From positions 1-42,095 of the IMG/VR virus record IMGVR_UViG_3300005537_000037: a stretch of 42,095 bases of DNA, one strand, 5' to 3'. Numbering within the stretch: the stretch's first letter is position 1; each line of letters starts with the position of its first letter. Below are positions 1 to 6,259 of this stretch, piece by piece. The translations under genes and the position numbers were made by a program. Below the pieces are notes generated by a model. The model was given only the letters and a program-made list of their open reading frames with translations. It had not been told where the DNA came from and did not search any database. The stretch is from a virus.

Positions 1-242
1 GTGCGCTGCTCCAGCGCCGCAATGCGCTGCTTGCGCCATTTCTGAAATTCGGGACTAAACGTGCCCGTTTGCAACGTTATGGAACTGTCCCACTTCTTCG
101 CTTCCTCCAGCCGCGCTTTGCGTGCCCAGGCGTCGAGCCGTTCTGCTACTTTTGCCAGCGATTCGTCGCTCTCATAGTCGTCTGTGCCCATGAATAGCAC
201 AGCCAGTTCCCGCGCCCGATTTAGAGCTGGTTCCGTTGCCAC
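1..242 (-). CDS. Small early protein, cut by the window edge (tandem paralogue of the gene at 41817-42077)
   Basis: Begins with GTG at 242-240 behind a GGAGG-like site and is open to position 1. The visible 80 residues are helical and charged, with the segments KARLEEAKKW and RIAALEQRT. Both segments recur in the protein encoded at 42077-41817 (KARLEEAKWW, RIVALEQRT), so the two are paralogues. If the sequence is circular, the frame continues from base 42095 and ends in TGA at 42076-42074, overlapping the next ATG by four bases. It overlaps the 32-aa membrane protein upstream. Function unknown. Confidence 0.7.
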   Translation of the reverse strand, partial: MATEPALNRARELAVLFMGTDDYESDESLAKVAERLDAWARKARLEEAKKWDSSITLQTGTFSPEFQKWRKQRIAALEQR

Positions 243-319
243 GTTTCAGCCCTCCATATCCCATAAAGCATTCCAAGAAGAAATCCTATCCCTATTCCGA
301 ATATGAACATCTCAGCCAT
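221..319 (-). CDS. Small single-pass membrane protein (32 aa)
   Basis: ATG at 319-317 follows a GAAGGTGAG ribosome site and overlaps the stop of the upstream gene by 8 bases. The product is nearly all one hydrophobic Gly-rich helix (FIFGIGIGFLLGMLYGIW) followed by a short polar tail. Its 3' end overlaps the GTG-started gene at 242. Size and tight coupling suggest a real phage membrane microprotein. Function unknown. Confidence 0.6.
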   Translation of the reverse strand: MAEMFIFGIGIGFLLGMLYGIWRAETWQRNQL

Positions 320-770
320 TTCTCACCTTCCCCACTAGATCATCCCACTCGGCTGCCAGCTTGGGCTTTATTTCTTGAACGACGAGACGCATCTCTCCAC
401 CACACTCCAGCAACTTCTCTATCACGGGCTGGAACTCGGCAAGCATCTCCGCAATTTTTACGCATTGGTCGCAATGGCGGTTCTGTTGCTCCATTAGAGA
501 GTGGTACTTTGCGCTAAGTCCGCATCCTTGACGTGCTAGCGTGCACCACTTCTCACTCAGCTTAGTTAGTGATTGCACGTCGCCAATTTCTGCCCAGTGT
601 TTGTAATTCTTGCGGTGATTCTCGCAAAACTCCGCTGTTACTTTCAGCGCACCATCGCAAAGAACGACTTCCGCCTTGCCGATAACTTCCCCATGATTGG
701 GCGTCCCGTCTGCTCCATCTTCTTTGCAATTACAACCAGGGTCATTCACATGAACAAGTAACCGGCTCAT
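312..770 (-). CDS. Cys-rich hypothetical early protein (152 aa)
   Basis: The start is taken at ATG 770, which overlaps the TGA of the lipoprotein gene as ATGA and has GAGG just upstream; an in-frame ATG at 785 is less likely. About nine cysteines are scattered through the protein, including a CNC near the N-terminus and HCDQC in the middle, which suggests metal binding. The C-terminal half is predicted to be helical (QPVIEKLLE, LVVQEIKPKLAAEW). No family was recognised. It belongs to the coupled early operon. Confidence 0.75.
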   Translation of the reverse strand: MSRLLVHVNDPGCNCKEDGADGTPNHGEVIGKAEVVLCDGALKVTAEFCENHRKNYKHWAEIGDVQSLTKLSEKWCTLARQGCGLSAKYHSLMEQQNRHCDQCVKIAEMLAEFQPVIEKLLECGGEMRLVVQEIKPKLAAEWDDLVGKVRNG

Positions 771-1093
771 GGCATCCTCACACACTTCACTCCAAACACT
801 CTCTGCAACCGCGTGTACTTCCAGAGAAAGATTCCTACAGGCGTAGGCTTGTCGCTCACCGGGTCAGAGCCTACGGTGTGGCAGATCCATTCAGGCTTAG
901 GTGTTGGCTGTTCAGGGACGCAATGTCCGTGCCCATCCGGTTTGTACCAAATCCAACCTCCATGACCGTCAGATTGGGCTACGCAGGTTTCTAGCGGCTT
1001 TGGAGCCGGGATCGCCGCCTTGGGCTTGTGCGCTGCGCAGCCGCAAAGCAGAATCGCTGCCAGTAGAATCAACTTCTCGTGCTTACAGGTCAT
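767..1093 (-). CDS. Putative outer-membrane lipoprotein (108 aa)
   Basis: The N-terminus is a lipoprotein signal: a short basic n-region, a hydrophobic core and the lipobox L-C-G-C with Cys19 as the lipidated residue. The mature part is rich in Pro, Trp and Cys with no recognised domain. ATG 1093 overlaps the previous stop (ATGA), and its own stop overlaps the next ATG. It could be an Rz1-like spanin or a superinfection-exclusion lipoprotein, but its position in the early operon away from the lysis genes favours a host-surface role. Function not assigned. Confidence 0.75.
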   Translation of the reverse strand: MTCKHEKLILLAAILLCGCAAHKPKAAIPAPKPLETCVAQSDGHGGWIWYKPDGHGHCVPEQPTPKPEWICHTVGSDPVSDKPTPVGIFLWKYTRLQRVFGVKCVRMP

Positions 1094-1230
1094 GGCTCCC
1101 CCATTTGGTCTCGCAATAAATCCACAATTGCCTGTACCGCGTCTCGCAGAGCTTCCTCATCGCCATTGTCGTGCGCGGCCAATAGCCGCTCAACAACATC
1201 CAATCTCTGATTTATAGTTAATGTCGGCAT
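1090..1230 (-). CDS. Small acidic helical protein (46 aa)
   Basis: ATG at 1230 sits 8 bases behind a very strong Shine-Dalgarno site (AGGAGGTG). The product is short and amphipathic (QRLDVVERLLAAH, ALRDAVQAIVDLLRD). Its TGA overlaps the ATG of the lipoprotein gene. No family recognised. The strong ribosome site and four-base coupling make it a likely real gene. Confidence 0.7.
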   Translation of the reverse strand: MPTLTINQRLDVVERLLAAHDNGDEEALRDAVQAIVDLLRDQMGEP

Positions 1231-1246
1231 CCTCTTTCACCTCCTG

Positions 1247-1423
1247 CTACAGCAAGACTGTCAGTTGAGCGACCGCACACAGGAGGCTAAGATTGTGGCC
1301 AGCCGCCGTAGCGTTCGCCGGGACGCTATCCCGACAGTATCGGCCATCACGTAATACGGTCTCTCCCTGTGCTTTACAGCGAGCACGGTCGCTCAACTCA
1401 CAATCCTTCTTGCTGCTCGTCAT
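1247..1423 (-). CDS. Hypothetical small protein (58 aa)
   Basis: ATG 1423 overlaps the TGA of the zinc-ribbon ORF as ATGA, with GGGGAGG close upstream. Four of its five cysteines fall in the first two thirds (DCELS, ARCKAQ, YCRDS) and the C-terminus is hydrophobic (LSLLCAVAQLTVLL). The sequence resembles no family known to me. Coding status rests on the coupling and ribosome site. Confidence 0.5.
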   Translation of the reverse strand: MTSSKKDCELSDRARCKAQGETVLRDGRYCRDSVPANATAAGHNLSLLCAVAQLTVLL

Positions 1424-1575
1424 GGCTTTGCCTCCCCACTGCCTTTGCAGCGAATGCAGATGATTTTGGGATGCGGATGCCTGCCAGTTCCGTGACAATC
1501 AGGGCATATCCACTTCTTCGATGGGCGCTTCCCCGCCTGATTGTGCGAGAGCGGCCTCCAGTTCGTCTGCAGCAT
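1420..1575 (-). CDS. Nested DnaJ-type zinc-finger microprotein (51 aa)
   Basis: The frame starts at ATG 1575 inside the 3' end of the 254-aa gene, with AGGA seven bases upstream, and ends in TGA overlapping the next ATG. It carries two CxxCxGxG knuckles, CPDCHGTG and CIRCKGSG, the zinc-binding repeat of DnaJ-type fingers. About half of it lies in a different frame within the upstream gene. The paired knuckles and the coupling at both ends argue that it is translated. Confidence 0.6.
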   Translation of the reverse strand: MLQTNWRPLSHNQAGKRPSKKWICPDCHGTGRHPHPKIICIRCKGSGEAKP

Positions 1576-2263
1576 CGGCTCGTCCTTCGTAATAACCTTC
1601 TAACCGAGAAAGTTCGTCACATTTCTTCAAGCTGCCATTGCAACGTTTCTCATCGTCGCGCCACTTCGCAATCAACTCCCGCACCTTGTCCTGAGGCCGC
1701 ATGAGCGCATTGAGCCGTCGCGTGAAGTTCTCAGCTTGTTTGACTCCAAACTCCAAATTGCAAGACATCATCAGGTCGCATATCTGCTCCGGCGTCACCC
1801 ATGCCCCGTGCTTCGCGCCCGCTTCAAACGCATCTCGCATTCCGTCCAGGTATGGCGACGCATCGGGATATTGTTCGTACCAACTATCGAAGGCTTCGTT
1901 TACTGCCTCCCGCACCTTGCCTTGAGGTTCGGCCTCGCGCTCAGTAATGAGCCTCGCTAAAGCTGCTTCAAACAACAAATCCTCTGTTCCGGGTGCATCG
2001 CCTTCACCGTCAATGATGTGGCCGATAAGTTTCTCGCGCCATTCGCGTGCTATTTCTCCAAGAGGCGAGCGGGGCATGGAGGAAATTTGGTCTATGATGC
2101 CTTGAGGTTCGGCGGGGAGCAGCTTATTCAGCCGTTCAGTAAAACGCGCAGCATGCCCGTCAGCTTCTGGCTCCTTCCACATTATGCCGTCCGTCATTTC
2201 AATGAGAATGCGTACAACATCAGGAACTTCCAACTTCCCAGCCTGCTGTGTTGGTTCGGTCAT
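1499..2263 (-). CDS. Hypothetical protein with internal repeats (254 aa)
   Basis: A charged, helical, cytosolic protein. The segments ARFTERLNKLL and NFTRRLNALM, and KVREAVNEAF and KVRELIAKW, suggest an internal duplication of a unit of roughly 100 residues. EPQG also recurs. The start overlaps the stop of the nuclease gene upstream (ATGA). No catalytic motif or named family recognised. Such proteins are common in early accessory regions of phages. Confidence 0.8.
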   Translation of the reverse strand: MTEPTQQAGKLEVPDVVRILIEMTDGIMWKEPEADGHAARFTERLNKLLPAEPQGIIDQISSMPRSPLGEIAREWREKLIGHIIDGEGDAPGTEDLLFEAALARLITEREAEPQGKVREAVNEAFDSWYEQYPDASPYLDGMRDAFEAGAKHGAWVTPEQICDLMMSCNLEFGVKQAENFTRRLNALMRPQDKVRELIAKWRDDEKRCNGSLKKCDELSRLEGYYEGRADAADELEAALAQSGGEAPIEEVDMP

Positions 2264-2583
2264 GCGGCCTCCCGCTTCAAATGCTCTGCCAGAAATGCCT
2301 TTGCCCGGCCCCGCATCACATCTTCCGTGCTGAATCGCAGCACGCGATAGCCCATCATCGTGGCCGCGTTGTATTTGTCCAAGTCGGCTTGGTAGCCTTT
2401 GCCTCGCGTGTGTCGGCCACGGCTCCAGATTGCACCTTCGATCTCAATGGCTATCCCTTTTTCCAGTAAGTAATAATCGAATCTCCACCGCCGCTGTTCA
2501 TGGAAACGATATTCCGGCGTCACCATCCCTACGCGCAATTCCTTTAGGTGCTTCTCAAACAAGATGTGGGCTGGCTGCTTCAT
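2260..2583 (-). CDS. PD-(D/E)XK endonuclease, DUF559/Vsr-like (107 aa)
   Basis: The start is taken at ATG 2583, overlapping the previous TGA as ATGA; the longer open frame adds an unlikely N-terminus. The core has the nuclease fold signature: RWRFDYYLL supplies the Asp, IAIEIEG the E-x-E strand, and later come GRHTRGKGYQADLDKYN and GYRVLRF. This matches the small phage endonucleases of the DUF559/very-short-patch-repair-like group. The likely role is DNA junction or nick processing, or host DNA breakdown. It lies next to an HNH nuclease gene. Confidence 0.75.
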   Translation of the reverse strand: MKQPAHILFEKHLKELRVGMVTPEYRFHEQRRWRFDYYLLEKGIAIEIEGAIWSRGRHTRGKGYQADLDKYNAATMMGYRVLRFSTEDVMRGRAKAFLAEHLKREAA

Positions 2584-2696
2584 CGAAACCCATACTTTCT
2601 CTGCAATCGAACACCGCTCACATGAATGTAGGCATCGAACGCCCATTCCCAGCCAAACCACCAATACAAGTGCTTTAGAATTGCTTCTCTCATCAT
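2580..2696 (-). CDS. Small aromatic-rich protein (38 aa)
   Basis: Starts at ATG 2696, overlapping the HNH stop as ATGA, and ends overlapping the nuclease ATG in the same way. The product has a WW and W-rich amphipathic stretch (YWWFGWEWAFDAYI), which may touch the membrane. No family. Support comes from perfect four-base coupling at both ends. Confidence 0.5.
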   Translation of the reverse strand: MMREAILKHLYWWFGWEWAFDAYIHVSGVRLQRKYGFR

Positions 2697-3121
2697 TGCG
2701 CCGCTCTTTCTGCCCGGTCTGAACGAATCACGCGGCCATGTTTCTTCGCGTGGCACGGCTTGCATGACCAGCGCAAATTGTGGTCGCACCAGCAACGCTG
2801 CAAGCCAAATCCACCCTGTTTATGCTCAAGCTCTCCCCGCCAAGCCAATCCGCGACAGCCTTCTAGCTGCAACTGGCATATCCCCCTGTCGCGCATCGAA
2901 ATGCGGTCTCGCGCTGCGCTCGCATCTTTCCCTTTCAGGTAGACATGTCCGTTGCGATGCCAGAAGGAACGGCGATCAAGGAAGTTCGCTGCCGTGGTGC
3001 GCTCCACGTCAATGGAACTGCTCCGATGGCTTAGGGCTTTGCCTTTCCTTGTGCGCCGCGCCTTGCGCCGAGAGCGCAATTCTTTGACAAGTTCCTGCTC
3101 AGTGAAGTCGCGTAAACTCAT
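2693..3121 (-). CDS. HNH endonuclease (142 aa)
   Basis: A basic N-terminal helix (KELRSRRKARRTRKGK) precedes an HNH core: ISMRDRGICQ, then CRGLAWRGELEHKQGG with the E-x-H pair, then CDHNLRWSCKPCHAKKHGR with the CxxC and the final His. This is the usual ββα-metal arrangement with a structural zinc site. It may act in recombination or packaging, or be a selfish homing-type nuclease. It is collinear with its neighbours and couples to the next gene, unlike the two plus-strand HNH genes. Confidence 0.85.
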   Translation of the reverse strand: MSLRDFTEQELVKELRSRRKARRTRKGKALSHRSSSIDVERTTAANFLDRRSFWHRNGHVYLKGKDASAARDRISMRDRGICQLQLEGCRGLAWRGELEHKQGGFGLQRCWCDHNLRWSCKPCHAKKHGRVIRSDRAERAAQ

Positions 3122-3127
3122 CGTCGC

Positions 3128-3409
3128 TCACCACTCCACATGGAGCGCAGCGTCTGGATTGTCTTTGCAGCACTCGCCGCACACTACCCAGCCACCTTCA
3201 CCGTGGCAGATGTAACAAGTTTCCATGTCGCCTGGGTCATACCAGAGCGGATCTTCCTCATAGCCGTCGAAGTAACCGTCCTGACAGCCATTCCAGCAAG
3301 GAACCCAGCCCGTAAAATCAATTTCGCCGTGATCAGAGCAAACCCAAGTGTCCTTCGCCTTGTCGAATACGAAGCTGTAAGGCTTTTTCTCTTGGGCTGT
3401 CTCGCTCAT
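3128..3409 (-). CDS. Cys-rich zinc-binding protein (93 aa)
   Basis: Contains nine cysteines. CYICHGEGGW followed by CGEC resembles a DnaJ-type zinc knuckle, and the CWNGCQDGYFDGY segment may form a second site. The N-terminus is polar, with no signal peptide. ATG 3409 overlaps the TGA of a 28-codon ORF as ATGA. Probably a small metal-binding protein of unknown role. Confidence 0.75.
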   Translation of the reverse strand: MSETAQEKKPYSFVFDKAKDTWVCSDHGEIDFTGWVPCWNGCQDGYFDGYEEDPLWYDPGDMETCYICHGEGGWVVCGECCKDNPDAALHVEW

Positions 3410-3492
3410 TCGCGCCCCCGCAGCTTGGCAGCATGGGAGTGGATTTGAGATTTCAAACTCAAGAAAACTTCTCCTTTAGGGGTACCCCGCAT
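3406..3492 (-). CDS. Possible leader-like small ORF (28 aa)
   Basis: ATG 3492 lies behind GGAGG (spacing 4) and the TGA overlaps the ATG of the Cys-rich gene. The product is basic with no recognised domain. It starts 16 bases after the first copy of the 59-bp repeat. It may be a real microprotein or a translational coupling leader for the next gene. Confidence 0.4.
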   Translation of the reverse strand: MRGTPKGEVFLSLKSQIHSHAAKLRGRE

Positions 3493-3507
3493 CGCGCCTC
3501 CGGTCAT

Positions 3508-3566
3508 TTTGTGCTATCGATCACTCCATCCAGCTAACACATTTCTCCGTAGAGCACTGGCCCCAC
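3508..3566. repeat. 59-bp direct repeat, copy 1
   Basis: Matches 4313-4371 with two mismatches over 59 bases, at an offset of 805 bases. The two copies bracket the DpdA-like gene and the 56-aa gene. Read on the minus strand, GTGCT near one end and AGCAC at the other can pair, and CGG with TCG or CCG can extend the stem. One of the two copy differences is compatible with pairing (G-C against G-U). Confidence 0.9.
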
Positions 3567-3691
3567 AAATGACCGTTGTAACTCGCCACTGAGTAATGCA
3601 GCGTTCCCGTTTTGCAGACTGGACTCGATTGCCGATTCGATAGCGCGACTCGCCCGTTACTCAAATCCGGTTCACCCCTAGCGCGTGACAT
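3521..3691 (-). CDS. Small Cys-containing protein (56 aa)
   Basis: ATG 3691 lies inside the last codons of the DpdA-like gene. The product ends in a convincing compact module with three spaced cysteines (CKTG, GQCSTEKC) and several aromatics. Its last 15 codons lie inside the 59-bp repeat. In the other copy of the repeat the same frame gives the same C-terminal residues but has no obvious upstream start. This implies that the repeat is a duplicated gene end. Function unknown. Confidence 0.5.
   Translation of the reverse strand: MSRARGEPDLSNGRVALSNRQSSPVCKTGTLHYSVASYNGHLWGQCSTEKCVSWME
3637..3653. repeat. 17-bp repeat with internal palindrome, copy 1
   Basis: Identical to 6260-6276 over 17 bases. 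Here it falls inside the 56-aa gene downstream of the DpdA-like gene. The inner palindrome is shorter (GCGAGTCGC). Significance unknown. Confidence 0.55.
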
Positions 3692-4307
3692 GATTTCTCG
3701 GACTCAGTAAACTTGGCTGCCTTCGTGCGCTGTCTAGCATCCTGACATTGCATGAAAACATTGTTGCGCTCGTGCCATCGAATGAATCGGTGCCTGCCTC
3801 AGCGCACAGCCGAATTCTTTTAATCGTGTTTACACGGCCCACATGGTAGTAGCAACCTAAAGCATGGGCAGCACAGCCCCACGCGTGAAGAGTTTTTAGT
3901 TTCCATTCCGTTGAACCGCCTAAGAAAATTCCAGTTCCAAACAAACGGATGAACTTTCCTACTTCATCGACTGTCATCCCATCCTGAACAGCCAGAAGAA
4001 GTCGCCTGCAATGCTTTAGTCTGCCTATCCATTTGGCCGAAAAAACAAGACTCTCTTGCCCTTTAGTCACAATATCTGGAATCACAACGAAGTCAGCGGC
4101 TCCGCCATATTGTTCAACCAAGTTGGTGAATCCTTCGGTGTCAAATGGCTCTCCTGATTTCCAACAGGAATAGGCTCCATTGTCTAAAGCAAAGCGAAAC
4201 CGCTCTGGTAGTTTTGGATTCTTAGGCGAGAGCAGCACTCGCCAGTCATATTTACGCAACTCAGCGAGATTCCTTTTGGTGCCCGTATTGGAGGCGTAAG
4301 CAATCAT
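3678..4307 (-). CDS. dpdA: DpdA-like transglycosylase of the TGT family (209 aa)
   Basis: The sequence fits the tRNA-guanine transglycosylase superfamily TIM barrel in its compact phage form. Residues 42-46, DNGAY, correspond to the DSGGF motif carrying the proton-handling Asp. ADFVVIPDIV at 71-80, LLAVQDG near 104-110 and FLGGS near 128-132 follow. AGTDSFDG at 171-178 matches the G-x-D-x-F-D motif holding the nucleophilic Asp (D177). The C-terminal CxCxxC..H zinc site of the tRNA enzymes is not seen. Phage members (DpdA) exchange guanine in DNA for a 7-deazaguanine such as preQ0, which blocks host restriction. No preQ0 synthesis genes are visible, so the base would have to come from the host. 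The gene is bracketed by 59-bp repeats and lies near an ASCH gene and a methyltransferase remnant. Confidence 0.72.
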   Translation of the reverse strand: MIAYASNTGTKRNLAELRKYDWRVLLSPKNPKLPERFRFALDNGAYSCWKSGEPFDTEGFTNLVEQYGGAADFVVIPDIVTKGQESLVFSAKWIGRLKHCRRLLLAVQDGMTVDEVGKFIRLFGTGIFLGGSTEWKLKTLHAWGCAAHALGCYYHVGRVNTIKRIRLCAEAGTDSFDGTSATMFSCNVRMLDSARRQPSLLSPRNHVTR

Positions 4308-4312
4308 TTTTA

Positions 4313-4371
4313 TTTGTGCTATCGGTCACTCCATCCAGCTAACACATTTCTCCGTAGAGCACTGGGCCCAC
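4313..4371. repeat. 59-bp direct repeat, copy 2
   Basis: Second copy of the element at 3508-3566, ending 6 bases before the ATG of the DpdA-like gene on the minus strand. The same foldback (GTGCT/AGCAC) is present. Recombination between the copies would delete 805 bases containing the DpdA-like gene and the 56-aa gene. Confidence 0.9.
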
Positions 4372-4444
4372 GATCCTCGTAGCCGGCATCGGCCTTGGAG
4401 ATTTTCCCATCTGCAATCGCCTCATCTTTAACGCGCCTTTGCAT
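4319..4444 (-). CDS. Possible small protein ending inside the repeat (41 aa)
   Basis: ATG 4444 lies inside the end of the ASCH gene, and the frame runs into the 59-bp repeat before TAG. The first half looks protein-like (KDEAIADGKISKADAGYEDR); the tail is supplied by the repeat. The ribosome site is weak. The gene may have been joined to the repeat by recombination and so have lost its original C-terminus. Confidence 0.4.
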   Translation of the reverse strand: MQRRVKDEAIADGKISKADAGYEDRGPSALRRNVLAGWSDR

Positions 4445-4841
4445 CCCAATCCCAAATTGATTGGTGCCCCTTCGCCCCAAACGGAGGATCTAATTTTTGA
4501 ATGAGTGTACAAAACCATCCGAAGCGCCCCATCGAGAAATCGCCGTATTTTCCTTCTGGATAGTTCGGGTCGCTCGCACGTAACTTCATCTCGTTTTCAA
4601 AGTCTTGGTCAAATTTCAGAAATCTGTCGAGTCGCACAATCGCAACCACGCAGCCGCGCGGAATTGTCAAAGCGTCATAGCCAAAATCCTCGCAGGCATC
4701 TTTGTCCACGTGCATCGTTGCGTGAATCGCTAATTTTTGTCCCAGCAACCACAGCGGCGGGGGCCAGTGTCGCGTCTCAATCTTTTTGCGACCATCAGCC
4801 ATCAAAGAAGCCCACGGTTGCCAAAGACTCAATGCCTTCAT
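4428..4841 (-). CDS. ASCH-domain protein (137 aa)
   Basis: The N-terminus LSLWQPWASLMADGRKKIE followed by TRHWP is the hallmark of ASCH proteins: a β-strand, a Trp-rich turn, then G-x-K-x-x-E-x-R. Further on are KLAIHATMH, PRGCVVAIVRL and GRFGWFCTLI. These form a PUA-like barrel; ASCH proteins are thought to bind nucleic acids or modified nucleosides. ATG 4841 follows AGGAG at good spacing. It is next to the DpdA-like gene, so reading or handling a modified base is a reasonable but unproved role. Confidence 0.8.
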   Translation of the reverse strand: MKALSLWQPWASLMADGRKKIETRHWPPPLWLLGQKLAIHATMHVDKDACEDFGYDALTIPRGCVVAIVRLDRFLKFDQDFENEMKLRASDPNYPEGKYGDFSMGRFGWFCTLIQKLDPPFGAKGHQSIWDWDAKAR

Positions 4842-4857
4842 GTGCGATTTCTCCTAT

Positions 4858-5016
4858 TCAGGCAAGACCTGTCAGTAGAGCGACCGCCATCAGCTCCTTG
4901 CCAGCGTTGTAAGGCGGACTGGTAATCAGCAAATCGCAAGCATCCAGGCCTGGCAGCACTTCTCTGCAATCTCCGTGGTAAATCGTGATCCCTGCGTGTT
5001 GGTAGTACGGCTTCAC
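4858..5016 (-). pseudogene. N-terminal remnant of a DNA methyltransferase (52 aa)
   Basis: GTG 5016 opens a frame that reads like the start of an N4/N6 amino-methyltransferase. ITIYHGDCREVLPGL leads into DLLITSPPYNAGKE, where TSPPYN is catalytic motif IV. After this the similarity ends: a few unrelated residues and a TGA follow directly before the ribosome site of the ASCH gene. The SAM-binding FxGxG motif and target domain are missing, so the product cannot be an active enzyme. The remnant was probably left by a deletion that joined its 5' end to the ASCH leader. Confidence 0.7.
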
Positions 5017-5078
5017 TCAGCCACCGGCTTTCCCAGTTGCGCACCATCTCTCCAATGGCGCAATCCTGACGCGGGCTT

Positions 5079-5555
5079 TCATGGCTGCGCCTCCCGCCTG
5101 CCTCGGCACAACCCGCACAGGCATTGAGCAGTATGCTTTCCGTCCGCGCCTAGCAGTGGCTTGCCCGCTAGTTCTCGAAACTTATTGAGAAACGCTCGGC
5201 CCTCCGGGCAGTCTTGCGGCCTGAAAAGCTGGTCGCCAGTCACCGGGTCAATCGCCACCGTGATAGTTCGCCCCGTTTCGGGATCGCGGGACTCGCGCTT
5301 TTTGTAGTCGTACATCCAAGAGTTCGACGGCATGCACTCGCCGCAAATCGTCTGCATGAGTTTGGGCGTAGGGAATCTCTCCAATTGCTGCTCGGCCCGC
5401 GTGAAAGCCACGGACATAACCCGCGTCGGAAACCTCTCCAGCGCGTCTTTGAACACGCGGATTTTTTCGTCCGTCATCTTGCCGCCGAGCGCCTGACCGA
5501 GCATCTGCACACGAATCCCGATGTACTCCCTGCGCACTTCAGTTGATTCCTGCAC
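5079..5555 (-). CDS. Replication-region protein, possible helicase-loader-like (158 aa)
   Basis: Lies directly downstream of the replication initiator and overlaps it by 17 bases. The N-terminal half is helical, with a segment MTDEKIRVFKDALERFP and then FTRAEQQLERFPTPKLMQ, a pattern seen in phage proteins encoded after O-like initiators. The C-terminus has CLCGLC and two other cysteines. Position suggests a replisome accessory or helicase loader. The sequence alone does not prove this. Confidence 0.7.
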   Translation of the reverse strand: MQESTEVRREYIGIRVQMLGQALGGKMTDEKIRVFKDALERFPTRVMSVAFTRAEQQLERFPTPKLMQTICGECMPSNSWMYDYKKRESRDPETGRTITVAIDPVTGDQLFRPQDCPEGRAFLNKFRELAGKPLLGADGKHTAQCLCGLCRGRREAQP

Positions 5556-6237
5556 GTTGCTCTATCTCCTTTCGCTGCTGTTCAAGACTTTTCCCGTTGC
5601 TATTTGTGGCCAGCGGGTTTTCCTTCCACCGCTCGGCATTTAGAAAAGTGGCCGGGTAGGGAATGTACTCGCGGTCTTGCCATTGATTGGTTTTCTTCCA
5701 GCTTGCGAGTCCGGCCAGAATCTCGCCAAGGTGTTCTTCCGCCAGTTTTTTGACCCAAGCCTTCCGCGCCTCCATCTTGCCAACGTGCCTGGGGTAGGCT
5801 TCCCAAAACGTGTCAAATCCGGGTGAGGGAACTCTTTTAGGTTTTTCTTTAGTATTAGTATTGGAGTATTGGGAATGGTATGTGCTGATTTTCAGGCCAT
5901 TGTCAGGCGCTTTGTCAGGCATGATGTCAGGGTTTGTATGCCTATGATTCTTTTGCCACTTACGCCATTGTGCGCGCTTTTTTGCCTCCTTTTCGTACCG
6001 TTTATTCGTAAATCCGGTGCTAGTTTTTTTGAAAAAATTCTGCAAAATAAATTCAACCGCAGATCGCTCTTCTGGAGTGTTTGCCTGACAGATTCGGTGG
6101 GCGTCTTCGGTCGACGGGATGCGCTGCTGTGTCGCATAGAGTTCGTCCAGGAGCAAGGTGTAGGCTCCGTGGTGCATCAGCGTCAGCTTGCGCGTGTCCT
6201 TCAAGTAGTCCCCTGGAAACCGTCTGTAATAGTTCAA
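5539..6237 (-). CDS. Replication initiator, DUF1376/O-like (232 aa)
   Basis: The start is TTG 6237, seven bases behind GAGGA. Residues 1 to about 90 match the DUF1376 domain (FPGDYLKDTRKLTLMHHGAY, LLDELYA), a winged-helix-like module of phage replication proteins. A polar linker follows, then a C-terminal module with FDTFWEAYPRHVGKMEARKA and PATFLNAERWKEN, typical of O-like initiators. It probably binds the phage origin and recruits the host helicase with the next gene product. Confidence 0.85.
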   Translation of the reverse strand: MNYYRRFPGDYLKDTRKLTLMHHGAYTLLLDELYATQQRIPSTEDAHRICQANTPEERSAVEFILQNFFKKTSTGFTNKRYEKEAKKRAQWRKWQKNHRHTNPDIMPDKAPDNGLKISTYHSQYSNTNTKEKPKRVPSPGFDTFWEAYPRHVGKMEARKAWVKKLAEEHLGEILAGLASWKKTNQWQDREYIPYPATFLNAERWKENPLATNSNGKSLEQQRKEIEQRAGIN

Positions 6238-6259
6238 TCCCGTGTCCTCAGCTTGCTCC

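Noticed and set aside
3508-4371. Repeats read as a riboswitch or CRISPR units
   Set aside because: Only two copies 805 bases apart, no spacers, and the sequence does not match a known aptamer; coding frames run through both.
5032-5094. 21-codon ORF between the replication gene and the methyltransferase remnant
   Set aside because: Coupled by ATGA but very short, with no motif; possibly part of the decayed region, so not listed as a gene.
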